From Oceanospirillum sp047518265 (GTDB lineage: Bacteria; Pseudomonadota; Gammaproteobacteria; Pseudomonadales; Halomonadaceae), in assembly GCA_047518265.1 (NCBI GenBank), contig JAKZRG010000005.1:151002-215001 (forward strand): a DNA stretch of 64,000 nucleotides, given 5' to 3'. This document shows, in pieces, positions 1 to 9,298 of this stretch. The notes below the pieces were generated by a model that ran no database searches, was not told the origin of the DNA, and saw nothing but the letters and a program-made list of their open reading frames with translations. The number at the start of each line of letters is the position of its first letter. Within the stretch, counting starts at the first letter, position 1. Position numbers and translations under genes: made by a program.

Positions 1-2
1 AT

Positions 3-2891
3 CCAAGCCGGGTATCCGCGCAGGTTACTCGCCAGATTGCAGATAAACTAGCGAAGCTGGCTAAATCTCTGGAAGCTGCCAACCACTCACCGGAGCAGAC
101 CTCCGGTTTCCTGATGCGCTGCCTATTTACCATGTTCGCCGAAGACGTCGGTCTATTACCGCTGCGTAGTTTTACCGAGCTGCTGATGGAGCTGGAGCAG
201 GATGACTCGTTTAAGGACATGCTGGAGAATCTCTGGCAAACCATGAACGTTGGCGGATTTTCACCAATACTACGTAAAAAACTACTGAGATTTAATGGTG
301 GCCTTTTTGCTGATGCAGAAGCAATTGAATTGGATCATGACGAGCGACAGCTTTTAATTGAAGCGGCCAAATCTGATTGGAGGTTTGTGGAACCAGCTAT
401 CTTCGGTACTTTGCTGGAGCGGGCGTTAGACCCAAGAGAACGTCACAAGCTCGGTGCTCATTACACCCCGCGTAGCTACGTTGAACGACTAGTGATGCCC
501 GCCATTATCGAACCCTTACGGGAAGAGTGGGAAAACGTGCAAGCAGCAGCAGCATCTCTGGAGAACAAGGGTAAGCACGCCTCTGCAGTAGCCGAAATCC
601 GCACCTTCCATCAACGTCTGTGTAATATCCGTGTACTTGATCCCGCTTGCGGTAGTGGCAACTTCTTGTACGTCACACTGGAGCATATGAAGCGCCTTGA
701 AGGCGACGTACTGAATGTGCTTCACGAACTGGGTGAAAGCCAAGGCCTGCTGGATATGGATGGTATCACTGTCGATCCGCATCAGTTCCTGGGTATAGAG
801 ATCAACCCCCGTGCCGCCAAGGTGGCTGAAATGGTATTGTGGATCGGTTATCTGCAATGGCACTTTCGCACCTATGGCAACACAAGCCCGCCGGAACCGG
901 TATTGCGTGACTTTCACAATATCGAAAACCGCGACGCCCTGATCGACTATGACAGCCGCAGCGAATTACTCGACGACAATGATCAGCTGGTAACTATCTG
1001 GGATGGACTAACCATGAAAACCAGCCCAGTTACAGGTGAACTAATCCCGGACGAAAGCGCCCGAACTCCGGTATATCAGTACCATAACCCCAAACAAGCC
1101 CAATGGCCCGAGGCGGACTATATCATTGGCAACCCTCCCTTTATTGGTAATAAAAGAATGCGCACGGCATTAGGGGATGGTTACACAGTAGCGGTAAGAA
1201 ATGCATTTAGTATTAAAGTTCCTGATTCTTCTGATTTTGTAATGTACTGGTTCTTTTTGGCAGGATCTCAAAATAGCGCGAAAAGCATTGGATTCATTTC
1301 AACAAACTCGATTACTCAAGAGTTTAATCGTCGCGTTTTAGATAAATTAATTAGCGACAGAAAGTATCACATTAATTTTGCAATCCCAGACCATCCTTGG
1401 GTAGAAGCCACTGATGGAGCTGATGTCAGAATTGCTATGACCGTTCTCAGAAAAGGTGCCTTCAAAGGCACATTGCGAGTTGTCATAGAAGAGGAAGACA
1501 ATCCATCTACACCAGAGAAAGCTATTACTTTCAATTCAAGGTTTGGAGATATTTCAGCTAAGCTAGTTTGTGATTTAGATTTTTCAAGTTGTAAAAAGCT
1601 TGTAGCTAATGGATCTATTTCCAATCGAGGGATGATTCCTCACGGTGAGGCTTTTTTGGTTCAAAGTGACGAAGAGTACTCTTTTGACGATGGCGCTTTG
1701 CTACGGCCTTACATGAATAACAGAGATTTGATGGCTCACTCTAGAAATGTTCGGGTTATTGACACGCACGACTTATCAGAAAGCGAGCTTAAACAAAATT
1801 ATCCTGAAACATGGCAGTGGCTAAACGCAAGATCTAAACCAGTTAGAGCTGAAAATAAAAGAAAGAGTGTACGGGAAAAATGGTGGCTGTTTGCTGAGCC
1901 TAGAAAAGTATTCAGGGCGGCAAATACGGGACTAAGTCATTATTTAGTAACCGGACAAACCGGAAAACACAGGGTTTTTTCGATACTCAATTCCCATACT
2001 TTACCTGATGATAAGTTGGTGGCCATATCAACAGATAAATCGTTTCATTTAGGAATTATGTCATCCCGTACTCATGCTTGCTGGTCACTGGCAACAGGTG
2101 GAAGAATGGGAGTCGGAAATGACCCTGTATATGTTAAATCTGATTGTTTCGAAAAATACCCATTTCCGGATCCTTCCTTATCCCAAAAAGCTCGCATCAG
2201 TCAGCTAGCGGAGCAAATCAACAAACATCGTAAAACTCAGCAGGCTGCTCACAATAAACTACCCCTAACTGGCGTTTACAATGTGCTGGAAAAGTTGCGC
2301 AAGCAAGAACCCCTGACAGCCAAGGAAAAAACCATCTACGATCAGGGGTTGGTGGGCGTTCTGCTTGAACTACATGATGATCTCGACCGCGCCGTATTTG
2401 ATGCCTACGGTTGGAACGATCTAGCTGACAAACTTGTTGGTCTTCCCGGTGCGACCACTCCATACCCGGAAAAATCTGAAGCTCAGGCCGAAACTGAAGA
2501 AGAACTGCTAAAACGCTTGGTAGCGCTTAATCATCAACGCGCCGCCGAAGAAGGCAAAGGCCAGATCCGTTGGTTACGTCCTGAATACCAGAATCCGGAT
2601 TACAACAAAGATAAGTTATCCGCTTATGACTCGACTTCTCAGGTTGAGGCGGATGTAACAGTTGCTCCAATAGCAACTAAAGCTAAAAAGCTCATCTGGC
2701 CAAAAGTCATGCTGGAACAAATTGCCGGTGTTAAAGACGCACTGCAGAAAGGTCACAGCACTGCCGAGGCTATTACTGCTTTATATAAAAGCCCGAAAAC
2801 AACCTTATCCAAAGTTCAGGAAGCCCTGGAATCCCTTGCATCTTTGGGCTTAGTGAGTCACAGCGACAATCAATATAAGTTGGTTGATTAA
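3..2891 (+). CDS. MmeI-type DNA adenine methyltransferase (possible type IIG restriction-modification enzyme), 5'-truncated by the window
   Basis: The reading frame is open from base 3, before the first ATG at 114, so the N-terminus (where a nuclease motif would lie in this family) is outside the window. Visible in order: a helical region with FAEDVGLLPL, the SAM-binding motif LDPACGSGNFL, the amino-methyltransferase catalytic motif IIGNPPFIGNKR, a target-recognition region, and a C-terminal segment with IRWLRPEYQNP, typical of the MmeI/COG1002 family. It modifies DNA and may also cut it; only the missing part could tell. The recognition region, roughly 1150-2200, is visibly more AT-rich than the flanks, suggesting exchange of the specificity domain. 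Its position inside an integrase-bounded segment suggests defence cargo. Confidence 0.85.
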   Translation, partial: PSRVSAQVTRQIADKLAKLAKSLEAANHSPEQTSGFLMRCLFTMFAEDVGLLPLRSFTELLMELEQDDSFKDMLENLWQTMNVGGFSPILRKKLLRFNGGLFADAEAIELDHDERQLLIEAAKSDWRFVEPAIFGTLLERALDPRERHKLGAHYTPRSYVERLVMPAIIEPLREEWENVQAAAASLENKGKHASAVAEIRTFHQRLCNIRVLDPACGSGNFLYVTLEHMKRLEGDVLNVLHELGESQGLLDMDGITVDPHQFLGIEINPRAAKVAEMVLWIGYLQWHFRTYGNTSPPEPVLRDFHNIENRDALIDYDSRSELLDDNDQLVTIWDGLTMKTSPVTGELIPDESARTPVYQYHNPKQAQWPEADYIIGNPPFIGNKRMRTALGDGYTVAVRNAFSIKVPDSSDFVMYWFFLAGSQNSAKSIGFISTNSITQEFNRRVLDKLISDRKYHINFAIPDHPWVEATDGADVRIAMTVLRKGAFKGTLRVVIEEEDNPSTPEKAITFNSRFGDISAKLVCDLDFSSCKKLVANGSISNRGMIPHGEAFLVQSDEEYSFDDGALLRPYMNNRDLMAHSRNVRVIDTHDLSESELKQNYPETWQWLNARSKPVRAENKRKSVREKWWLFAEPRKVFRAANTGLSHYLVTGQTGKHRVFSILNSHTLPDDKLVAISTDKSFHLGIMSSRTHACWSLATGGRMGVGNDPVYVKSDCFEKYPFPDPSLSQKARISQLAEQINKHRKTQQAAHNKLPLTGVYNVLEKLRKQEPLTAKEKTIYDQGLVGVLLELHDDLDRAVFDAYGWNDLADKLVGLPGATTPYPEKSEAQAETEEELLKRLVALNHQRAAEEGKGQIRWLRPEYQNPDYNKDKLSAYDSTSQVEADVTVAPIATKAKKLIWPKVMLEQIAGVKDALQKGHSTAEAITALYKSPKTTLSKVQEALESLASLGLVSHSDNQYKLVD

Positions 2892-2902
2892 TTAATAGAT
2901 AA

Positions 2903-2940
2903 ATTGGGGACAGGGCATTATTTAATGCGGTGTCCCCAAT
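2903..2940. terminator. Two-tier hairpin after the methyltransferase
   Basis: Ten-base perfect arms ATTGGGGACA / TGTCCCCAAT enclose a second inverted repeat GCATTA/TAATGC. It starts 12 bases after the methyltransferase stop. No clear T-run follows, so it may be a terminator, a REP-like palindrome, or both. Confidence 0.5.
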
Positions 2941-3313
2941 AGGTCTCATATTGAACCATTCAGATAGCTGACTCCATTGACAGTCGAAGCCTGTTTCGGG
3001 TCTGTCCTTATCCAGTTTAACGTCCGCACTGTGCCAATTTATGCTCTTCAGCAAACCTTCTGGTACACCTGGTGAATATCACCCCGACTCTTGTAGACCT
3101 ATCTCCACCGGAGTCGGGTCTATAAGCATCCACAACACAAAGTACCAGCATAGTGAACATCATACGTACTGTGGCTGCTTTCGATGCAGTGTATGCCTGT
3201 GGCTCAGTTGGATAGGGTCGCAATTAATAGATAGAAAGGAGAAAAGTAGCATGTCAGGAGAGCGGCGCCCTCCGGTCAAGAAGATCAGAACCTGTTGTCT
3301 TAAAGTGAATCAG

Positions 3314-3496
3314 TGCGCACAGTGCGCACCTACTGCGCACTAAATCAAAAAGGTGCGCACTCCTAAGAATATGATCCCAAATAACAATAAACCCCTCTGG
3401 AAAGCCTATTAAGCAAGGCGTCAGTTATTTCTCATAATTCCCAATTAATAACCTTTCACTTGGTACGCAGTACGCATATTTAGTCGTAGTGCGCAC
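3314..3496. repeat. Iterated TGCGCAC sites
   Basis: TGCGCAC occurs at 3314, 3323, 3334, 3354 and 3490. The first three are spaced 9 and 11 bases, close to one helical turn. A related GTACGCA/TGCGTAC pair lies nearby (about 3464-3503). No credible gene covers the region. The spacing suggests binding sites for a protein of the island, for example integrase arm sites, an excisionase or a replication or regulatory protein. Confidence 0.55.
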
Positions 3497-3700
3497 CTGC
3501 GTACTAAACAGCCTGAGCCAGTTCAAAATGACCTGTTTGGAGGAGGGAATGGGTATTTGAGTTAGCCCACTTTGGGCTCAGTGAGTCCATTTTGTATTAA
3601 CAACTTAGAGACAGTGTCTCTAAACCAGAGACATTAATATGACCATAGTAACCACAGCGCCAGCCAGCTACGACTAGGGATCTAATCGGGTTCATATCCG

Positions 3701-3727
3701 AATACCCTTGTTTCGGGGGTATTTTTA
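3701..3727 (+). terminator. Stem-loop with T-run in a gene-free region
   Basis: AATACCC and GGGTATT form a stem around about nine loop bases and are followed by TTT. No upstream reading frame is convincing, so any transcript ending here would be non-coding or a remnant. Confidence 0.4.
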
Positions 3728-3935
3728 CGTCCAATTTGGGATAAGTTACCCGATTATGGGGTGACTCACCTAATCATCAGGTAGCTGGGAATAATAAAGG
3801 TCATCAAAAGGGCCAACGTGTAACCGGTACCAGTACTAAGGTCAGGCAATCAACAGGACTATTTTTACTGTAAACAGTCTTAACCAAACTGGTAAACATG
3901 ATAAATGACCATCCAGAGGGGTATTTTTATGCAAT

Positions 3936-4025
3936 TACACACTTCTACACACTTTACACACACCAATGTGTGTACGCTCTAAGCCACGTATTAAGCGGGT
4001 TACACACTTTACACACCTTACACAC
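3936..4025. repeat. Two triplets of TACACAC sites beside the integrase gene
   Basis: TACACAC occurs at 3936, 3946 and 3955, and again at 4001, 4010 and 4019, with an inverted copy GTGTGTA at 3968-3974. Spacing inside each triplet is 9-10 bases. The array lies just past the 3' end of the integrase gene. Arm-type binding sites of tyrosine integrases or regulator-binding iterons are the likeliest explanations. Confidence 0.6.
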
Positions 4026-4075
4026 TAATAAATAAAGAGCTTTCCTTTTTCCTTTGCTGGATTTTTCGACATATC

Positions 4076-5389
4076 CTACCTTCCAAAGCTGGCTCTAATA
4101 ACATTATCTGCTTGAGCCTTCAGGCCACCTTCGTTATCTGGATCTTGGATTACACTGCGAACAATAAGCTCCCCCCATCGGTGCCAGACTGTTTTCTGAC
4201 GCTCAGGCTGTTTACCTTGCTGGTAAGTTCTGACCAGTTTGTCAGCGGGTAGGTGATTAAGCATTAATTCAGCCAAGCGGCTATCGGCTTCTAGGGTATC
4301 GGCCCAATGGCTGGCGCAGGTTCTGCGTAGGTCGTGAGCTGAAAATGACGGAATGCCTTCCTTCTCTTTCAGTACATCACGGATACGAGTAACAGCCCTT
4401 GTAACTGCATTAGGTGAAATGGATTTTATTTGATCACTCTTTGGAGATTGAAATACATAGGAACTATGGCCGGTTAGTGGCTGAAGCTCCTTCAGTAGCT
4501 CTATGGACAGCGGGTGAAGATAAAACACATGCCTTTGCCCATTCTTGGCTCGTTCTGCCGGTAACGTCCATAGGCCTGCTTTTAAATCGAGTTCTTCCCA
4601 TACCATACCGGCTAATTCGCCGCGCCTGGCTCCTGTCAGTATTATCAGCTTTATGAGGTTGATTATATGTAAGGTGGTCTGGTGCTGGTCGCTGTCGAGG
4701 TATTGCCAAAGCTGGTGTAGCTCAGGAATGGATAGCCAACGGTCACGGGGTTTACTGGGAGTGGCTGCAAAGTCTTTGGGCTTAAGCAGTCGAGCTGGGT
4801 TTTCTTCAACTAACTGGCGGGATAAGGCGTAATCAAGGCAGCCATTAAGCATATTGAGGCTTTTACGGGTTTCGTCTCTGGAATGTTTACGGGCGGCATC
4901 TAAGGCTGCGGCCAGTACTCTACGGTTAATCTCTGTTATCTTTAAATTACCTAAAGTAGGTTCTAAGTATTTACCCCAGCGCCAGCGATCATCTTTAATC
5001 GTGCGTGGTTTTAACTCTCCGGCTTGTTCTCTGTGGCTACACCAGCGTTCTACTAACCGGTTCATTGTTAATTCAGCTTCACGTTCTGCTTTTTCTGCTC
5101 TGATGTGGAGTCGAGGGTCTATCCCCCGATCTACAAGGCCCACTGCTTCATTATGAGCGTCTACGGCTTCAGGTAAGGTTAGATCGTGTACCAATCCCAA
5201 CCTTACATCTATCTGCTTTGATGAAAGTCTCAAACGGCTATAGAAGGTTTTAGATCCTTTGGGCGTGACTTGGATTAGCAAACCACCCCTGGCCATCTTT
5301 GGGGCGTTAACCGCACAGGTGTATTTCTTCTCTTCAGGCTTTAAAGCATGAATCGCTCGATTGGTCGTTACCGCTTTACGTTTTGCCAT
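4076..5389 (-). CDS. Tyrosine-type site-specific integrase (P4-like)
   Basis: The 437-residue protein has the N-terminal DUF4102-like arm-binding domain of P4-type integrases and a C-terminal phage integrase domain. Catalytic elements are visible: Arg in ILTGARRGELAG, the box HDLRRTCASHW with His and Arg, and the Tyr nucleophile in VRTYQQ. Such enzymes integrate islands into tRNA genes. Its 5' end faces a tRNA 3' fragment 150 bases away, the usual arrangement at an island end. It appears intact. The first ATG gives the usual family length (about 400-440). Confidence 0.93.
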   Translation of the reverse strand: MAKRKAVTTNRAIHALKPEEKKYTCAVNAPKMARGGLLIQVTPKGSKTFYSRLRLSSKQIDVRLGLVHDLTLPEAVDAHNEAVGLVDRGIDPRLHIRAEKAEREAELTMNRLVERWCSHREQAGELKPRTIKDDRWRWGKYLEPTLGNLKITEINRRVLAAALDAARKHSRDETRKSLNMLNGCLDYALSRQLVEENPARLLKPKDFAATPSKPRDRWLSIPELHQLWQYLDSDQHQTTLHIINLIKLIILTGARRGELAGMVWEELDLKAGLWTLPAERAKNGQRHVFYLHPLSIELLKELQPLTGHSSYVFQSPKSDQIKSISPNAVTRAVTRIRDVLKEKEGIPSFSAHDLRRTCASHWADTLEADSRLAELMLNHLPADKLVRTYQQGKQPERQKTVWHRWGELIVRSVIQDPDNEGGLKAQADNVIRASFGR

Positions 5390-5536
5390 GATCTCATCCC
5401 CAACACTATCCCCAACAGATTGATGATATTAGATGAGGTTGCCTGATACAATTTAAGACGAGGGGTATTTATAACTTATTGATATTAAAGGAAAGATGAG
5501 ACGGCATGAGACTGCCTGATATATACCAATGACCGA

Positions 5537-5581
5537 CTCCTAAGGGGAAGGTCTCAGGTTCGAATCCTGATTGGGGCACCA
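5537..5581 (+). other. tRNA-Arg(CCT) 3' fragment, probable attachment site (att)
   Basis: The sequence runs from an anticodon loop CTCCTAA through GGGGA, a five-base variable loop, a perfect T-arm (TCAGG, TTCGAAT, CCTGA), acceptor strand TTGGGGC, discriminator A and CCA. The bases just before it do not pair with the anticodon-stem strand (they would need TCCCC; the sequence has ACCGA), and no D-arm or 5' acceptor strand is present. It is therefore the 3' part only, as left at the far end of an element that integrated into a tRNA-Arg gene. The complete tRNA should lie beyond the left end of the window. Confidence 0.8.
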
Positions 5582-6627
5582 TTAAATCCTTTAAAATCAA
5601 CATATTACACTATTAGGCTTTTTTCTGTTTTCTCTCATTCTCGTTCTAGGTGCATCATAGGTACACAGTGGCCTAAACCATAGCTAACAGGCACAATCAT
5701 TCTACCTATTCTTTCCAGCCTATAAATCCTTTCCTTAAATACGTTAACAATGACGGATCGGATTCATTCGCTAAATAATATTATAAAAAATGAGATACTT
5801 CGGGAGCTATAAGGCAATCCTATTGATCAGGCCTGGTTGTACTTATTTGTTCTTCTAGATGAGATCAATGAGATATGAAGAGATTCTGGTTCGCTATAAA
5901 CTCAATTCTGAGCAGTTTTGAGAATAAGGATGTGGTATCTGACAATGCCTCTAAATAATGATTAAGGTGCTGCTAATGTTGATGCTAGTGCAGTTAGGGC
6001 TAATGAGCGTGGATTTGAAAACAGCTGACAAAGCGAATTACGCTGCTGTCAGCCATTTTTTATCGGCAGAAGGTTGGGTAGGCAGGCTACATTTACTGCA
6101 AAAGTGACTTTTATTAATAGTCAGTTTGCGGCATGACTGGCTTTTACATCTGTGCGGTAAGCGTAACAACATGTCGTATTCCTCTTGTTAATTATTGGCC
6201 CGTTCATTAGCCCGGTGTTAGCTAGTTTCAATGGAGTTTTTTGGTTAATGATGAACTCCCCATAAGGTTTATCTATTTTGCCAGTATTACTTAAACAGTG
6301 CTGTGATCTGGTTCTCTGTTATGAAATGAAGCTCTTTTTGGCCGTTTTAGAGGGTATAGCTTAATTTAGCTGTTATTTTATACAGTATTTCTAAGTGTGC
6401 AACCCTAATCTACTTGATACAGTTAGCGCTAAAATAATGATTGGAGAAACAGGGTTTAGATAGGAGGGAGTCGAGCGCCTTAAAATGAGTCACTGTAAAA
6501 AGGTAATAAATTAGCTATTTTTAAAATTATTGGCGCTAATATTGATCTGGAGCTTTGGGGAGGTGTTTCTGCTCGTGTCATAATGCGTCGGTATGTCTCT
6601 TATTTTCTAGTATAAAGGCTTGGATTG
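5582..6627. other. AT-rich intergenic region without a recognisable gene
   Basis: About 1 kb between the att site and the first chromosomal gene. I see no reading frame with family features, no RNA gene and no clear transposon end. It may contain decayed sequence from the integration boundary. Confidence 0.5.
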
Positions 6628-7740
6628 ATGATGTTGCCTACCGGCAAACTAAAGGTTTTTACCCTATTATCGACGATCTTGTCTTTTTTCAGCAGTAAGG
6701 CTTGGGCTTCAACTGCTGAAGAAACCCTGTTGAATACTCCGCTTTTTCTTCTGACGACTATCGTTTTGTTGTTAACGCTTTTACTCTACTGGCACAAACG
6801 TTTAAGACGTGTGAAAAAGAATAGAGCCGAGACGAATCATGTGGCTCAATCCTATCTGAAAATTATCAATCAATACGTGATTACCTCTAAAACGGATCTG
6901 GACGGTAATATTCTGGATGTCAGTGATGCCTTTTGTCAGATTTCAGGTTTTAGTAAAGAAGAGCTAGTAGGCAAGAGTCACGGCATGATCCGGCACCCAG
7001 ATACGAGTAGTGATACCTATGAATGTTTGTGGGAAGCCATTGCCAATGATCAAGACTGGCAAGGTGAAATGTGTAACCAGAAAAAAGATGGTACGGCTTA
7101 TTGGGTACATGCCTCCATTACTGCAAACTATGATATGTATGGCCGAAAGATTGGCTATATCGCGGTGCATCAGGATATTACGGATCATAAGTTAGTCATT
7201 GAGCTTTCTATTCGGGATGCTTTAACGGGATTGTATAATCGTCGTCATTTTAATGATTATTTTGATGAGAACTTGAAAGAGTCTCATAAATGTAAAAAAC
7301 CATTAAGTTTGATGATTTTTGATATTGATAACTTCAAAAAATATAACGATACCTACGGTCACCAAAAAGGAGATGAGGTATTAAGAGATACTTCCGCTGT
7401 TTTACAATATTGTGTGGATGGTATTTCAGCCAGTTGTTTTCGTTTAGGTGGTGAAGAGTTTGCCATTATTGCAGAGATGGATGAACCGCAAGCTAATGCA
7501 TTGGCTGAACATATTCGTTCAGAGGTCGAAGCTTTGACCGTTGAACATATTAATAATGCCCACTTTGGCGTAGTGACGACTTCGGTTGGTGTTTATACTT
7601 ATCTCGCAGATGATTTTTCTACCCCTGAGCCTGATGAATTATTTCGTATTGCCGATCAGTCCTTGTACCGAGCAAAAGAAATGGGACGTAATCAGGTCTG
7701 TAGTTCTGCTATTACAGAAAGCAGTATCGAGCTATTCTAA
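6628..7740 (+). CDS. Membrane diguanylate cyclase with Aer-type PAS domain
   Basis: Two hydrophobic segments lie in the first 50 residues, then a PAS domain (about 60-190) with the Aer-like motif GMIRHPDT followed by a conserved Trp region, then GGDEF (about 195-365) with the signature RLGGEEF. It probably makes c-di-GMP in response to redox or oxygen, since Aer-type PAS domains bind FAD. The inhibitory RxxD site nine residues before the signature is absent. An AAGG nine bases upstream favours ATG 6628 over TTG 6625. It stands alone. Confidence 0.85.
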   Translation: MMLPTGKLKVFTLLSTILSFFSSKAWASTAEETLLNTPLFLLTTIVLLLTLLLYWHKRLRRVKKNRAETNHVAQSYLKIINQYVITSKTDLDGNILDVSDAFCQISGFSKEELVGKSHGMIRHPDTSSDTYECLWEAIANDQDWQGEMCNQKKDGTAYWVHASITANYDMYGRKIGYIAVHQDITDHKLVIELSIRDALTGLYNRRHFNDYFDENLKESHKCKKPLSLMIFDIDNFKKYNDTYGHQKGDEVLRDTSAVLQYCVDGISASCFRLGGEEFAIIAEMDEPQANALAEHIRSEVEALTVEHINNAHFGVVTTSVGVYTYLADDFSTPEPDELFRIADQSLYRAKEMGRNQVCSSAITESSIELF

Positions 7741-7907
7741 TCGATATCTTTTCCTGTCTTTTCTCTTTTGACGTTTTCTGATTTTCTTGCCTGTCCCAAG
7801 CCTAAAGGCTGATATTCACTATTAATTTAGTCTGGAAGTGCAATATTACCTTGATGTTTTGAGCGTTAGGGTAGGCCTCGTTAAGCTTGTATAAAGAGGT
7901 CACTCAC

Positions 7908-8654
7908 ATGCATCAATTCTCATCCTTTATACCTCATTCAAAATATAGCGCTTTTAATTTTAACGCTTGTTTAGTGTCTATTGTGCTCTCTTGTCTGGGA
8001 GTCTATTTGATGTTGATGCCTACACCATTATGGGCCCATGGTGTCGCTGAAGGAGATGGGTACTTTATTGAGCAGGCTGAAGGGGTTCTTCTACTGCCTT
8101 TTATCTATCTAGGGGCTAAGCACATGGTCACTGGATATGATCATTTACTGTTTTTATTTGGCGTGATTTTTTTTCTTTATCGTCCGAAAGATGTGGCCGT
8201 TTATGTCTCCCTATTTGCCCTAGGTCATAGCCTGACTTTGCTATTGGGTGTGCTCAGTAATCTACACATTAACGCTTATTTAGTGGACGCCATTATTGGT
8301 TTTTCTGTCGTTTATAAGGCGATGGATAATTTAGGTGCATTTAAGCGTTATCTTGGCTTTCAGCCTAGTACTCGTTTGGCAGTGCTGATTTTTGGTTTTT
8401 TTCACGGTTTTGGTTTAGCGACTAAGTTGCAGGATTTAACCTTATCTGAAGATGGCTTAGTGGCCAATATCTTGGCTTTTAATATAGGCGTTGAGCTTGG
8501 GCAGTTATTCGCATTGGGTGGGATTCTTTTGTTGATGGATATCTGGCGTTCAAAGAGAGGTTTTCTCAATCAAGCCTTTATGATCAATGTGGTTCTGATG
8601 TCTTTAGGGTTTATGTTAATGGGTTATCAGTTAACCGGTTACTTTGTCGTTTAG
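7908..8654 (+). CDS. HupE/UreJ-family multi-pass membrane protein
   Basis: A 248-residue protein with about six to seven membrane segments and the histidine-rich HupE/UreJ_2 signatures GYDHLLFLFG, ALGHSLTLL and FFHGFGLA. Some members move nickel or cobalt; others are uncharacterised. The start is placed at ATG 7908, seven bases after AGAGGT, rather than the upstream TTG. The next gene begins 13 bases downstream and is almost certainly co-transcribed. No hydrogenase or urease genes are nearby, so the substrate is unknown. Confidence 0.7.
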   Translation: MHQFSSFIPHSKYSAFNFNACLVSIVLSCLGVYLMLMPTPLWAHGVAEGDGYFIEQAEGVLLLPFIYLGAKHMVTGYDHLLFLFGVIFFLYRPKDVAVYVSLFALGHSLTLLLGVLSNLHINAYLVDAIIGFSVVYKAMDNLGAFKRYLGFQPSTRLAVLIFGFFHGFGLATKLQDLTLSEDGLVANILAFNIGVELGQLFALGGILLLMDIWRSKRGFLNQAFMINVVLMSLGFMLMGYQLTGYFVV

Positions 8655-8666
8655 AGGAGGACGATT

Positions 8667-9287
8667 ATGGATAATATTTCTGATCTTGATGATGGTGTTC
8701 AACTGAGCACACAGAGTTTACCCAGAGGAATTTTTGCCGCATTTATCGTTGCGATCCTAGTCTTGGTTTTGGCTATTTTACCGGCTGAATACGGCATTGA
8801 CCCTACTGGTTTAGGAGAACAAATGGGGCTAACAGCCCTAAGTAAGACAAATGCTGTAGAAGAGAGGCTAAAACCGTTAGAGCCTGATGTTAAAGCGTTA
8901 GAGTTAAATGCTCAGTCACTGGGTTCAGAGTTAATAAAGCCTGTGCTAAAAAGTACGGGTGCTTATCACAGCGATACTATGACACTGACTTTATTGCCTA
9001 AACAAGGTGTGGAAATAAAAGCGATAATGAAAGCCGGTGATAGCCTGATATTTAATTGGCAGGTAGAAGGAGGCTCTGTCAGCTTTGATATGCACGGTGA
9101 AGTACCTAATGCAGGTAACGATGAATTCACCAGTTATTGGCTAGGACAACAAGAGACTCAGTCGGGAGGGGTTTTTGTGGCACCTTTTGAGGGTTCCCAT
9201 GGTTGGTATTGGCAAAATAATGGCTCAGAGTCTGTTGTTATTCATTTACAGACCAGCGGTTTTTACCAAGGGCTATATATGCCTTAG
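8667..9287 (+). CDS. Membrane-anchored periplasmic protein paired with the HupE-like gene
   Basis: 206 residues with one membrane segment (about 23-42) and a predicted outside domain ending in aromatic-rich sequence (HGWYWQN). A strong ribosome site GAGGAG precedes the ATG. I do not recognise a characterised family. Its tight spacing after the HupE-like gene suggests the two act together. There is no His-rich or Cys-rich metal-binding stretch. Confidence 0.7.
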   Translation: MDNISDLDDGVQLSTQSLPRGIFAAFIVAILVLVLAILPAEYGIDPTGLGEQMGLTALSKTNAVEERLKPLEPDVKALELNAQSLGSELIKPVLKSTGAYHSDTMTLTLLPKQGVEIKAIMKAGDSLIFNWQVEGGSVSFDMHGEVPNAGNDEFTSYWLGQQETQSGGVFVAPFEGSHGWYWQNNGSESVVIHLQTSGFYQGLYMP

Positions 9288-9298
9288 CTTTTGTGTCG

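Noticed and set aside
3017..3343. Overlapping frames of 68-100 codons on both strands
   Set aside because: Low-complexity composition, no ribosome site or family features, and they overlap the TGCGCAC iterons.
3314..4025. CRISPR array
   Set aside because: Repeats are only seven bases with 9-11 base periods, no spacer-repeat architecture and no cas genes.
5521..5581. Complete tRNA-Arg gene
   Set aside because: The D-arm, 5' acceptor strand and 5' anticodon-stem strand are missing; only the 3' part is present, so it is an attachment-site remnant.
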